A stretch of 24,901 nucleotides of DNA from WGMK01 sp044359155 (GTDB lineage: Bacteria; Hydrogenedentota; Hydrogenedentia; Hydrogenedentales; JAEUWI01): NCBI GenBank assembly GCA_044359155.1, contig JBIKMR010000022.1:1-24901 (forward strand), read 5' to 3'. Each line of letters opens with the position of its first letter. The first letter of the stretch is position 1. This document shows, one piece after another, positions 1 to 9,100 of this stretch. The notes below the pieces were generated by a model. That model saw nothing but the letters and a program-made list of their open reading frames with translations, was not told the DNA's origin and did not search any database. Both the position numbers and the translations under genes were made by a program.

Positions 1-993
1 AAGGCGTGCCTTGTTCGCGGCGTGGTAGGCCAGGAGGCCGAAGTAGAGGAGGCGCGTGGCAAGCCAGAGCACGAAGGGCATCAGCATGAATACGTATTGC
101 GCCTCATAGCGATCAGTCGCATTTCGGGCGACTCCTTCCCACAGATCAGGGAAGGTAATCGCGATGGCGAACACCGCCGTAGTTGCTCCCCCGATGAGGC
201 GATACGGGTTGCCCCACGGACCAGCAGCAGGGGTTAGTCCGAAGAGAAGCATGACCCCGAAGAGTCCTGCGTAGCCCCCGAGCCAGCCGGAGAAACCGGG
301 GTACATGTTGAAAGCCAACGGCATGAGACAGAGGTAGAACACAAACGCCCACGACAGGAACTGAAAGCGCAGGCCGCGCGGGTTGGCTCGGCAGGCGAGG
401 GCCAGATGTGGGAGTAGCCCGGCAAGGAAGAGCCAGATGTAGAAGGGCTTCCAGGTGTTGTCGGTCTCGGCGGCCCAGCCGAGCGCGGCGGCCATGGCGA
501 GCGCGGCGACGGTGGAGGCATTCAGCAAATAGATGAGCGGCCACGCGAGGATCATCCAGATGGTGAGGAAGGATTCGAGGCTGCCGGGCAGATGGTAGGT
601 CTGGCCGATGAGGGCAATGCTTGCGCCGATGCCCCCGGTGAGGAAGAGTGCGCTGGACTCGCGCCATGCAGTGGAGTCGGAACGGCGCAGCAAGGTGTAG
701 CCCGCCAGCCCCTGCCCGATAAGGAGCGGGATGAAAGCAATAACAGCGCGCATTCCGCGCGTGAGTTCTTCCCAGTTGCTGGCCAACAGCAGGATGACGC
801 CGCCGATGATGAAGCTGGCCCCCAGCGCGCTCAGGCCAATGACGGCGACGGACGCAGCCGACCGGCGCTCGGGCACGCCGTATCGTGCCTTGATTCCCTC
901 GGCCCCCTCGGGCGAGACCAAGCCTGCCGCCACCAGCGCAGGCAGTTCGGCGTAGAGCCATTCGAGGGCGCGGGCGTTGGGTTTGGATGTCAT
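1..993 (-). CDS. DUF2157-domain polytopic membrane protein, cut by the left edge
   Basis: The frame is open from an ATG at 993 to the window edge (331 codons, no stop), so the C-terminus lies outside. A soluble N-terminus of about 45 residues is followed by a run of hydrophobic segments, beginning near residues 48-71 and 83-101 and continuing to the edge. Residues 69-77 (LLASNWEEL) and 131-134 (QTYH, within ALIGQTYHL) match the conserved turns of DUF2157 integral membrane proteins. The biochemical role of that family is not established. The start codon overlaps the stop of the upstream hydrolase gene in an ATGA, which implies translational coupling, and AGGAGG lies 12 bases before the ATG. 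The family call rests on motif recognition; other polytopic families are less likely. Confidence 0.85.
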   Translation of the reverse strand, partial: MTSKPNARALEWLYAELPALVAAGLVSPEGAEGIKARYGVPERRSAASVAVIGLSALGASFIIGGVILLLASNWEELTRGMRAVIAFIPLLIGQGLAGYTLLRRSDSTAWRESSALFLTGGIGASIALIGQTYHLPGSLESFLTIWMILAWPLIYLLNASTVAALAMAAALGWAAETDNTWKPFYIWLFLAGLLPHLALACRANPRGLRFQFLSWAFVFYLCLMPLAFNMYPGFSGWLGGYAGLFGVMLLFGLTPAAGPWGNPYRLIGGATTAVFAIAITFPDLWEGVARNATDRYEAQYVFMLMPFVLWLATRLLYFGLLAYHAANKARL

Positions 994-2408
994 GGGCGGT
1001 ACAACGCCTCCTGCGCCTGAAAGAATGCCGCAGTCTGCTCTTCCATCCAATAGCGGGGACGCCAGGGGAGCAGGCCCATGACGAAGCCGACGTGGCCCCC
1101 CTGCTCGGTCCATTGCGGATGCAGCCAAGGGGACGCGTCCGCTATCTCTCGGGGTATGGTTTCGGGCGGATTAAAGGGATCGTCCGCCGAGGTGAGCAGC
1201 ATGGTGGGAACGCGGATGGCGTGGAGGAACTGGTGGCAGCCCACTTTGCGCCAGTAGTCGGTGGCGTCCTCAAAGCCATGCAGGGCTGCGGTGACTATGG
1301 TGTCGTATTCGTAAAAGTCTTTGCAGTTGTGCAGCGCCTCGACGTCGATGCTGCCGGGGTATTGCTCGGCCTTGGCCAGCGCCTTGGGCTTGAGGGACTT
1401 GAGGAAGTTCCACGCGTAGAAGCCGCCGAGCACCTTGTGAAAATCGGGCGCGGAGATGAGGGGATCGAAGGGCGGCGAGATGACCGCCGCGCCGCGCACC
1501 TGAGGGGGCAGGGTCTCCCCTTGTTCCCCCAGCCATTTACCCAGCACGTTGCCGCCCAGTGAGAACCCGCAGATATAGAGCGGCTGGTCGGGGTGATCCG
1601 CAGCCAGCTTGCGCACCACGAAGTCGGTGTCGCTGGTTTCGCCCATGTGGTAAATACGCTTGTTCTTGTTGATCTCGCCACTGCAAAAGCGGAACTCGAC
1701 CGTGGCCACGTTCCACCCCAGCTTGTGGAAGGCCAGGTTGAAGCCCTTGATGTAGGGCGAATTGGCGGTGCCTTCCAGCCCATGCAACAGCACCACGCGA
1801 GGTGCATTGGGTTCGCCGTCGAAAAAGCGTACATAGATGAAGTCGCCATCGGGCGTGTCCCACCGCTCGCTGCGATACTCCACTTCCAAGTGCCTGCGTG
1901 CTAGCGGCCCCCAGAAGGATTGGGCATGGCCGTTGCCCATCCACCATGGCGGCACATAGGGATTCTGGTTGAGTACATCCAGCGTCGCCGCCTTGCGCGC
2001 TTCCTGCGTGGCGGGCTGGGCTTGGGCAAGCTCGGTGGCTATGTCCCTTGCGTCAGGATCCGAGAGTTCGTTCATCATGCTCCACCCAACTTGGCAAAAG
2101 AAAAACAGGATAACGCACTCGACCGTGATGATGAACTCACGCACCGGGATTCTCTGCCGGAAATCCATCCAGCATCGTACAAGCCAATAGATTGGAATTG
2201 AATAGAAAGGCGCCAAGACGAAGAGGATAACCATCGCTCTTCGGGTATCGTCTTTAGTGTGCCGCTGGCGCAAGTCCGAGTACATCAAACCCAGCAGCAA
2301 CAGGAATCCCGCAAAGAATTGTAAATTCAGCCCATCGTTCCACTGGGCCACACGCATGAGCACGTAGACGGCAAGGGCGATTGGCGCTAGTGAGGGCGGT
2401 TGGTGCAT
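990..2408 (-). CDS. YheT-type alpha/beta hydrolase with N-terminal membrane extension
   Basis: This 472-residue protein joins a membrane region to a COG0429/YheT-like alpha/beta hydrolase. Hydrophobic segments lie at about residues 8-18, 28-43, 59-78 and 91-110. The hydrolase part (about 165-472) has the oxyanion turn HGLEG (209-213), nucleophile elbow GFSLGGN with Ser283, an acid at Asp409/410 in SADDPFNP, and His439 in GGHVGF, so the triad is complete. Bacterial YheT proteins are usually about 320-340 residues and soluble, so the extension is notable; eukaryotic ABHD1/2/3 relatives also have an N-terminal anchor. The substrate is probably an ester or lipid (inference). The ATG at 2408 was chosen over an upstream in-frame ATG at 2477 because CAGGA lies 8 bases before it and hydrophobic sequence starts soon after. 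Confidence 0.88.
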   Translation of the reverse strand: MHQPPSLAPIALAVYVLMRVAQWNDGLNLQFFAGFLLLLGLMYSDLRQRHTKDDTRRAMVILFVLAPFYSIPIYWLVRCWMDFRQRIPVREFIITVECVILFFFCQVGWSMMNELSDPDARDIATELAQAQPATQEARKAATLDVLNQNPYVPPWWMGNGHAQSFWGPLARRHLEVEYRSERWDTPDGDFIYVRFFDGEPNAPRVVLLHGLEGTANSPYIKGFNLAFHKLGWNVATVEFRFCSGEINKNKRIYHMGETSDTDFVVRKLAADHPDQPLYICGFSLGGNVLGKWLGEQGETLPPQVRGAAVISPPFDPLISAPDFHKVLGGFYAWNFLKSLKPKALAKAEQYPGSIDVEALHNCKDFYEYDTIVTAALHGFEDATDYWRKVGCHQFLHAIRVPTMLLTSADDPFNPPETIPREIADASPWLHPQWTEQGGHVGFVMGLLPWRPRYWMEEQTAAFFQAQEALYRP

Positions 2409-2430
2409 ACTGCGAATCCTGAGGGAATTG

Positions 2431-2436
2431 AGTATA
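2431..2436 (-). promoter_or_regulatory. Putative -10 box for the YheT-like/DUF2157 unit
   Basis: On the minus strand the sequence reads TATACT, five of six bases of the sigma70 -10 consensus, about 22 bases before the chosen ATG at 2408. No good -35 box lies at 17 bases, so this is a weak call. Confidence 0.3.
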
Positions 2437-2482
2437 CCGCGTTGTGGGCAAGGATTGCCCCCGGCGCGCCGGGACAATGCAG

Positions 2483-3082
2483 ATGCGGGTTCGGCACCTG
2501 ATAGCTTTTGACACGGAGACCACCGGGTTTTCCGCTTCGCGCGACCAGATCATCGAGCTGGCCGCCGTGAAGTTCGTGCCCGGAGTCGGCGAGCTGGATA
2601 CCTTTGAAACGCTGGTGAACCCCGGCAAGTCGGTGCCCCCCGAGATTACCGAACTGACCGGGCTGACCGACATGGACCTTTTCGGCGCGCCGCAGCCGCT
2701 GGAGGCGGTGCAACGCTTTCTGGACTGGGCCGGGGAGGAAACGCTCTTCTTGGCGCACAACGCCATCTTCGACGTGCGCTACCTGAACCGCGCCTTTCTG
2801 GACCAGGGGATGTTTGTGCCCTCAATACCCGTGGTAGACACCCTGCCGTGGGTGCGTAACCTGCGGCTGCCCGTGCCGGACCACAAACTGCAAACGCTGC
2901 TGGCCCACGTGGGGCACGACCCCGGCTCGGCCCACCGCAGCCTGGCCGACGCGCGCGGCCTGAGCACGCTGGTAAGTGTGCTGCTGCAAGGCGAGCCCGA
3001 CCCCATCGGGGTGCTGCTGCCCTGGCTGGTAAGCGCCCGCAAACCCCGCCCGGAAACCAGCTTCGATGTGGTGCAGCGGTAG
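2483..3082 (+). CDS. DnaQ-like DEDDh 3'-5' exonuclease
   Basis: This protein of about 199 residues resembles the epsilon subunit of DNA polymerase III and related free-standing exonucleases. Exo I is DTETTG near the N-terminus (catalytic Asp and Glu), Exo II is AHNAIFDVRYLN with its Asp, and Exo III is HRSLADA with the catalytic His and the Asp five residues later, so all four metal ligands and the DEDDh histidine are present. Members remove mismatched 3' ends or trim DNA or RNA. No DNA polymerase gene is adjacent, so replicative proofreading cannot be claimed. In-frame ATGs lie at 2444, 2477 and 2483; the last has GGGA at 2471-2474, eight bases upstream. The gene is divergent from the YheT-like hydrolase. 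Confidence 0.88.
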   Translation: MRVRHLIAFDTETTGFSASRDQIIELAAVKFVPGVGELDTFETLVNPGKSVPPEITELTGLTDMDLFGAPQPLEAVQRFLDWAGEETLFLAHNAIFDVRYLNRAFLDQGMFVPSIPVVDTLPWVRNLRLPVPDHKLQTLLAHVGHDPGSAHRSLADARGLSTLVSVLLQGEPDPIGVLLPWLVSARKPRPETSFDVVQR

Positions 3083-3199
3083 AGGTGGTCTGGATGGTGT
3101 GCCGAATCCTCGGACATCTCGCCCCCATGGCCACACGTGTAAACGCTCTTGCGCAAGCCAGCGTCTGAAGAGTACGCTATCGCCCACAAGGAATTTCTG

Positions 3200-3943
3200 A
3201 TGACCGTCGAAACCGTGCCCACAGCCAACGATCAAAATCGAACTACTCTGATCTTCGTCGCCCTTTGGCTGCTCCTCTCCCCCCTTGCAATTGCCGTGTT
3301 TCTGGACTCAAACATGGACTCGCCGTTCTTTTTTTCCTGGCTCTGGATCAACGTGCTGCCGCTTACCACGTCTGCGGTGTTGGGGTGGGTGTTTGTGCAG
3401 CGGGTGGTGATTGGGCAACAGGGCGCACGGTGGTGGGTGCTGGCGTTGCGCATCGTCGCATGGCTGGTGGTGGCTCCGGTGTTGTTCACCATTGCCATTG
3501 GCGGAGACATGCTCACCCTCAGCAACTTCTTCCGCGTGGCACCCTACGCCACGCTGGGTGGGGCGGGGCTGCTTGTGGCGTGGGCGGTGGTGGTGTGGCT
3601 GGCGCGGCGCAAGAACCTGCTTCGCCCCACGCTGCGCCGCTTGGCCGTTGGCGCGCTGGTGGCTGTTCCCTTCGTGGTGCAGGTGGTGTTGTTTCCGCTG
3701 ATGGCCATGGCGGTGAACAAGGCGCAGATGGCCTACTGCGAATGGGCAATCGTGCCGCAGATTGAAGCCTATGAACAACAGCACGACATGCCGCCGAACC
3801 GGCTCGCCGACGCGGTATCTCCCTATACGGCGATTCCGCCCGACGTGGTGTATGCGGATTATTCCTTGCGGATAGAAGACCGCAGCGACTTCATGGGCGA
3901 TTATGTATATCGCGCCCGGGGGAACTGGGTGTACACGGACTAA
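3200..3943 (+). CDS. Hypothetical five-TM membrane protein with soluble C-terminal domain
   Basis: I do not recognise this 247-residue protein. Five hydrophobic segments lie at about residues 16-35, 43-66, 79-100, 114-135 and 146-171, followed by a soluble tail of about 75 residues. The tail includes IEAYEQQHDMPPNRLADAVSPY, a pattern like the helix-then-'growing older/longer' periplasmic domain of pseudopilin-like proteins (weak resemblance only). The ATG at 3200 has AAGGA seven bases upstream; an in-frame TTG at 3149 has no ribosome site. The stop codon overlaps the stop of the convergent secreted-protein gene. It could be a small sensor or anchor; no function is assigned. Confidence 0.72.
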   Translation: MTVETVPTANDQNRTTLIFVALWLLLSPLAIAVFLDSNMDSPFFFSWLWINVLPLTTSAVLGWVFVQRVVIGQQGARWWVLALRIVAWLVVAPVLFTIAIGGDMLTLSNFFRVAPYATLGGAGLLVAWAVVVWLARRKNLLRPTLRRLAVGALVAVPFVVQVVLFPLMAMAVNKAQMAYCEWAIVPQIEAYEQQHDMPPNRLADAVSPYTAIPPDVVYADYSLRIEDRSDFMGDYVYRARGNWVYTD

Positions 3944-4527
3944 GGGATGGCGGGCACGACTTCGGCGCGGATGCTTCGCACGCGGACGGGGGCGTCATTG
4001 CCGGGTGCCACGCGCAGGCGAAACTCGATGCTGGCCGGGGGCGGGTCTTGCAAGGCCACCATCACCGGGAGCATGGCCCACCCGCCACCGGGATGCGATT
4101 CCGTATTCACCACGCGCTTCCCGCCTTCTCCTGCATTCTGCCGAATCACCGCCTCGGCTGCGCCAGCGTTGTCTGCATAGCACTCGACGATCAGCAGCAG
4201 CGTATCGCCGGGCAGGAAGAGGTCCGGCTTTAGCAACTGCCGAATATCGACCGGGTCTTTTTCCTGCGGCGTTACGGATGCAACTACCTTGCCCTTCTCC
4301 CCCTCGGCGGCCTTGGCCACAGCCTTGGGAATCGAGACCTCCCACCCGGTAGGCGTGTCGCCTTCCCATTGCTCGAAAGAGTCGTTGACCAGCAGGCGCG
4401 ACGTGGCGGCTGCAGTGACAAGCACCTCGTTGACAGGGGCTTCTTGTGCGCCCGCAAGGGAAGCGACCAGCAGCACTGCCAGAAGCAGGCTACTTGCGCA
4501 GGTAGTTTTTGTATTTCTGAAGCACAT
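3940..4527 (-). CDS. Hypothetical secreted protein downstream of an ABC exporter
   Basis: This protein of about 195 residues begins with a signal peptide: a basic start (FRNTKTTC), then SSLLLAVLLVASLAGA with likely cleavage before QEAP. The mature part contains LLVNDSFEQWEGDTPTGW, the usual opening of carbohydrate-binding-module-like or galactose-binding-like beta-sandwich domains ('N-x-S-F-E ... P-x-G-W'), and reads as beta-rich to the end. It probably binds sugar or surface polymer outside the cytoplasm (inference). The first 38 bases lie inside the end of the exporter ATPase gene in another frame, so the two are probably co-expressed. A second in-frame ATG at 4536 is possible; neither has a strong ribosome site. 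No enzyme motif was found. Confidence 0.65.
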   Translation of the reverse strand: MCFRNTKTTCASSLLLAVLLVASLAGAQEAPVNEVLVTAAATSRLLVNDSFEQWEGDTPTGWEVSIPKAVAKAAEGEKGKVVASVTPQEKDPVDIRQLLKPDLFLPGDTLLLIVECYADNAGAAEAVIRQNAGEGGKRVVNTESHPGGGWAMLPVMVALQDPPPASIEFRLRVAPGNDAPVRVRSIRAEVVPAIP

Positions 4528-5203
4528 ATTCCACATCACCCGTGGCGCAAATGCGGCCCTGTTCAATCCAAACCGCCTTGTTGCACATCTGCCGCACCAT
4601 GTTGGCGTTGTGCGAAACGAATACGACGGTGCTGTCATGCGAACGCACGCGGGCCTGCATGGCCTCGACGGACCTGTCGCGGAAGCGCGCGTCCCCCACT
4701 CCCACCACCTCGTCCACCAGTAGAACGTCGGGGTTGATCTGGAAGGCGACAGCAAAGGCCAGGCGCGCCTTCATGCCGCTCGAGTAGGTGGCCACGGGCA
4801 CGTCGATAAAGTCTTCGAGTTCGGCGTAGGCGATCACCTCGTCCATGCGGGCAAGGATGTCCTGTCGCTTCATGCCCAGGAACATGGCGCTTAGGATGGC
4901 GTTCTGCCTGCCGGAGAGGTAATCCACAAAACCGAGCTTGAGAGAGAGAAGCGAGGCGCGCACCCCGGCATTGTGCATCACGCCTTCGTCGGGTCCTATC
5001 ACCCCGGCGAGCAGGCGCAGCAGGGTGCTCTTGCCGCTGCCATTGCGCCCCACCACGCCGAGCGAGTCTCCCCGGTGCAGCTCGATGTTGATGTCCTTAA
5101 GCGCCCAATGGCGGTGCCATGTGCGCCAGCTTTTGCGGAGCATGTACGACACGCCCACCTTTTCGAGGCGCAGCAATGGTTGGGTATCGACGGTTGCTTC
5201 CAT
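4490..5203 (-). CDS. Polysaccharide-type ABC exporter ATPase (Wzt/TagH/RfbE-like)
   Basis: This 237-residue nucleotide-binding protein has a Walker A GRNGSGKST (52-60), ABC signature YSSGMKARLAF (140-150), Walker B VLLVDEVVGVGD (160-171) and switch histidine in VFVSHN (His198). The SSGM-type signature and the 'DEVLAVGD'-like Walker B are characteristic of the Wzt/TagH/KpsT group, which power export of O-antigen, teichoic acid or capsule chains. The extra C-terminal chain-recognition domain of O9a-type Wzt is absent, so export is probably not coupled to terminal modification through this subunit. The ATG at 5203 shares one base with the permease stop (TGATG), giving tight coupling. Longer upstream in-frame starts lie inside the permease and were not used. 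Confidence 0.9.
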   Translation of the reverse strand: MEATVDTQPLLRLEKVGVSYMLRKSWRTWHRHWALKDINIELHRGDSLGVVGRNGSGKSTLLRLLAGVIGPDEGVMHNAGVRASLLSLKLGFVDYLSGRQNAILSAMFLGMKRQDILARMDEVIAYAELEDFIDVPVATYSSGMKARLAFAVAFQINPDVLLVDEVVGVGDARFRDRSVEAMQARVRSHDSTVVFVSHNANMVRQMCNKAVWIEQGRICATGDVEYVLQKYKNYLRK

Positions 5204-5988
5204 CACACCATCCGCTTGCCGTAGGTCTGGTCCAGCTTCCAGGTTATCCATGCGCCGGCATAAATGCCCACGAGGCTGAACGCGGTGATGGCTGCCAAAG
5301 GAGCCAGGGCAGGCACTTCGCCATCGAGCAGGCACTGGCGCTGGGCGTGGATGAGCCAGCCCATGGGATTCAGCCAGAAGATGGTCTGGTAAGGCTCGGG
5401 CAGGCTGGTGCCCGCATAAAAGATTCCCGAGAAATAAAAGAGCAGGCGAACCAGGTTGTCTTGCAGGTTGGCCAGGTCGGGCACCAGTGGCAGTATCGCG
5501 GCCATGGGCACGGCCACGCCCATGATGAACAGCAGCTCTACCGCCAGCACCACGGGAAAGAGCAGCACTTGCGGCCCGGGGTGGATGCCCGTAAAGGCAA
5601 GCACGATGGCCAACGGTATCAGCGAGAAGGCCATCTGCAAGGCTTGGGTGAGCAGGGTGCTGAAGGTGAAAACAATCTTGTGGAAGGCGACTTGGGTTAC
5701 GAGTCCACTGGAATTAAGTATTGCGCGCGAGCCCTGTTTGAGGCCCGCCTCAAAGAAACGCCACGCCACGATGCCCACCAGCAGGAAGGGCACGAAGCCC
5801 TCGGTGCGCTGGCCCAGGAAGACACCGAACACGAGGTAATACACCAGCATGTTGAGCAACGGGTCGAGCACCCACCAGACCACGCCCAAATACGTGCGGG
5901 CAGCCGAGGCCTGAAAGTCAGCCCAGGCCTTGTGCCAAATCAATTCCCGGTAGGGAAGCACGTTCAAGCATTGAAACAACGCGACCAT
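5203..5988 (-). CDS. ABC-2 type polysaccharide export permease (Wzm/TagG-like)
   Basis: This 261-residue inner-membrane protein has about six hydrophobic segments and the N-terminal interface helix typical of Wzm/TagG permeases (YRELIWHKAWADFQ, then RTYLGVVWWVLDPLLNMLVYYLVFG). A later LFYFSGIFYAGTSLPEPYQTIFWLNPMGWLIHAQR segment is the conserved loop and TM5 of the family. With the ATPase that follows it should export a lipid-linked glycan or glycolipid. The ATG at 5988 was preferred over a GTG at 6030 because the family start aligns there. No glycosyltransferase, Wzz or sugar-nucleotide gene lies in the window, so the substrate cannot be inferred. Confidence 0.9.
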   Translation of the reverse strand: MVALFQCLNVLPYRELIWHKAWADFQASAARTYLGVVWWVLDPLLNMLVYYLVFGVFLGQRTEGFVPFLLVGIVAWRFFEAGLKQGSRAILNSSGLVTQVAFHKIVFTFSTLLTQALQMAFSLIPLAIVLAFTGIHPGPQVLLFPVVLAVELLFIMGVAVPMAAILPLVPDLANLQDNLVRLLFYFSGIFYAGTSLPEPYQTIFWLNPMGWLIHAQRQCLLDGEVPALAPLAAITAFSLVGIYAGAWITWKLDQTYGKRMV

Positions 5989-6038
5989 CTCCGACTGGCC
6001 CCCCGGCCAGCCCACCCCGCAACCTGCCACACGAGGGG

Positions 6039-6068
6039 ATCATAGCACGACAATTTCCGGCCCCACAA
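6039..6068 (-). promoter_or_regulatory. Putative extended -10 promoter for the ABC exporter unit
   Basis: On the minus strand a -35-like TTGTGG (6063-6068) is followed after 18 bases by TGC-TATGAT, an extended -10 with five of six consensus bases (6039-6044). Transcription would start near 6032, about 44 bases before the permease ATG. Confidence 0.5.
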
Positions 6069-6082
6069 TTATCACTTCATAC

Positions 6083-6111
6083 TTGCACGCGGGGCGGGGG
6101 TGTCCTATCCT
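6083..6111 (+). promoter_or_regulatory. Possible promoter for the PSCyt/DUF1501/BNR_4 operon
   Basis: TTGCAC (6083-6088) and TATCCT (6106-6111) are separated by 17 bases, upstream of the first gene of the secreted-protein operon. The match to the sigma70 consensus is modest. The 184-base divergent gap (5989-6172) holds this and the exporter promoter; nothing else is evident in it. Confidence 0.28.
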
Positions 6112-6172
6112 GTTGGGATTACGTTAAGTACGCAGGGTCGCCAAGGGCTGGCCCCCTGCTGGAGCATTGCCT

Positions 6173-9100
6173 GTGTTCGGTATTCGTATCCTTATTCCAA
6201 GCATGGCGACGGCGGTGTTGATGGCGTGCGCCATCGCCCATGCCGATGCGCCGGTGGCGGTGAACTTCAACCGCGACATTCGCCCGGTGCTTTCGGACAG
6301 GTGCTTTGCGTGCCACGGGCCAGACGCCAACACGCGCAAGGCAGACCTGCGGCTGGACGACGAGGCCTCAGCAAAGCTGGCGGCGATTGTGGCGGGCAAG
6401 CCAGACGAAAGTCCGCTGTTTCTCAGGATAACCACAACCAACCCCGACGACCTGATGCCGCCGCCGGAAGCGCACAAGCCCGCACTGAATGCAGACGAGG
6501 TGGCGCTATTCCGCCAGTGGATTGCCGAGGGCGCACCCTGGGCCAAGCACTGGGCCTACGAGAAGCCGGTGCGGGTCGAGCCGCCTGCGGTGCAGGACGA
6601 AGCCGGAATGCGAAACCCGATTGACCGGTTCTTGCAGACCCGGCTGGAAGCCGAGGGCTTTCCCCCGAATGGAGAAGCCACGCGGGAGACCTTGCTGCGC
6701 CGCGTGTCTTTCGATATCACCGGCCTCCCCCCCACGCCCGCAGAGCTGGATGCCTTCGTGGCAGACACGCGCCCCGACGCCTTCGAGCGGCAGGTGGACC
6801 GACTGATGGCGTCGCCCCACTATGGCGAACGCATGGCGATGGACTGGCTGGATGGCGCGCGCTATGCCGACAGTAATGGCTACCAGAATGATTTCAACCG
6901 CGCCATGTGGCCGTGGCGTGACTGGGTCATCCAAGCCTACAACGACAACATGCCCTTCGACCAGTTCGCGGTGGAGCAGATTGCGGGCGACCTACTTCCC
7001 AATGCGAACGACATGCAGCGCGTGGCCACGGGATTCTGTCGTAACAATCGCAGCATGACGGAGGGCGGCTCGCTGGAGGAAGAGTGGCACGTGGAGAAAG
7101 TGATCGACCGGGTGGAGACTACCTCGATCGTTTTCCTCGGGTTGACAACGGGCTGCGCTCGTTGCCATGACCACAAGTACGACCCGATCTCGCAGCGCGA
7201 GTTCTACCAGATGTATGCGTTCTTCAACGCCTCTGAGGACAAGGGCTTCTATGAAGAGACGCGCGGCAACGCGGGGCCGCTAGTCTCGCTGCCTACGTAT
7301 GATCAGCAGTTGAAGATTGGCGAGTTTGAGAACAAACTGGCCGCAGTGCGTACCGCGCTGGCCACGGCGCAGGCGGATACCGAGTCCGGATTCCAAACGT
7401 GGAAGGCAGCCCTTGCCGCTGATTCACCCCCCACCTTAGGCAAGACCATGTTGGTACAGGCGCCGTTGCAGGGCGACTTGAACGTGAACCTGCACGAAGG
7501 CACGGCCTCCGCCACACCGGGCACCACGCCGCCGCGATTCGCAGAAGGGATTCTGGGGCAGGGCGTCGAGTTTGACGGCACCGGCGAAACCTATCTGGAC
7601 CTCGGCCAGCCGGTGCGCTTTGAGCAGGACCAGAAGTTTAGCGTGTCACTGTGGATGCGGCCCGATGGGCCGGGTGCACCGTTCAGTAAGACCGACGACG
7701 CGGCCACATCGCGCGGGTACCAGTGGGTGCTGACTGCCGAGGGTGACCTCGAAATCTACATGGTAAGTGCATGGCCGGACAGCGCCATTAAAATCACCGC
7801 GAACGAGCGTCTGCCGATGGGCAAGTGGTCGCACGTGTGCGTGACTTACGATGGCAGCGGCAGGCCGGAGAGTTTCCAGATATACATTGCCGGTCGGCTG
7901 GTGACGCACAAGAAGGAACAGGCTGCACTGACGAGTAGCATCGACACGGAGCAGCCGCTGCGGCTGGGGCGCAGCTCGAACAGCAATTTCTTCAAGGGGG
8001 CGGTGGCGGATTTCCGCGTATTCGGGCGTGTACTTACGGCGAAGAAGGTGAAGGACGTCATCGACGACGCCCTGATCCCCGTGGCCAAGCAGGAGCTTTC
8101 CGAGGCGCGACAGGCGCAGTTGCGGGAGTTCTTCACCTTGCGTGGCGACGACCGCGTGACGAAGCTGGACGCGGAAGTGAAGAGGCTGGCGGAGGAGAAA
8201 GCGGCGTATGAGAGGGATAACGTTGCGACGGTGATGGTGATGAAAGAGTTGGCCGAGCCACGCCCCACGTATCGCCTCGAACGGGGCCAGTACAATACGC
8301 CTGACATCAGCGAAGCGTTGCAGCCGGGCGTGCCCGCGTTCCTGCCGCCGCTACCCGAGGGTGCACCGAACAACCGACTGGGACTGGCCAAGTGGATTGT
8401 AGACCCGGACAACCCGCTCACCGCGCGCGTAACCGTGAACCGCATGTGGAACAAATTCTTTGGGCAGGGGTTGGTGAAATCGCCGGACAATTTCGGCGTG
8501 CAGACCGAAGCCCCCATGCACCCGGAACTGCTGGACTGGCTGGCGACGGAATTGATTGCGACCGGCTGGGACCTGAAGGCGATGCAGAAGCTGATCGTGT
8601 CGAGCGCGACGTATCGACGCGCGTCGACCAGCACGCCCGAGATGCGCGAGCGCGACCCAGAGAACCGGCTCTACGCGCGCGGCCCGCGCTTCCGGCTGCC
8701 TGCGGAACTGGTGCGCGACAATGCGCTGGCGGTGGGCGGCTTGCTGACGGGGAAGATTGGCGGGCCATCGGTGAAGCCGTATCAGCCGGAAGGACTCTGG
8801 GCCGAACTGGCAGGCGGCGCGGGCGAAGGCCCGTATGTGCAATCCAAGGGCGAAGACCTGTATCGACGCAGCATGTACACCTATCGCAAGCGGACGGTGC
8901 CACACCCGATTACCAGCACCTTTGACGCGCCGAGTTGGGAGTTCTGCACGGTATATCGCGCGCGCACGAACACGCCGCTCCAAGCGCTGGCGCTGTTGAA
9001 CGACACCACCTATGTGGAAGCGGCGCGCAATCTGGCGCAGCGCATGTTGACCGAAACGACCGGCGAGGCGGCGCAGCGCGTGGCCTATGGTTTCCGCTTG

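Noticed and set aside
146..961. Long minus-strand open frame (271 codons) in another frame of the DUF2157 gene
   Set aside because: Its product is rich in Arg, His and Pro with no family motif, whereas the frame starting at 993 gives a coherent membrane protein with DUF2157 motifs.
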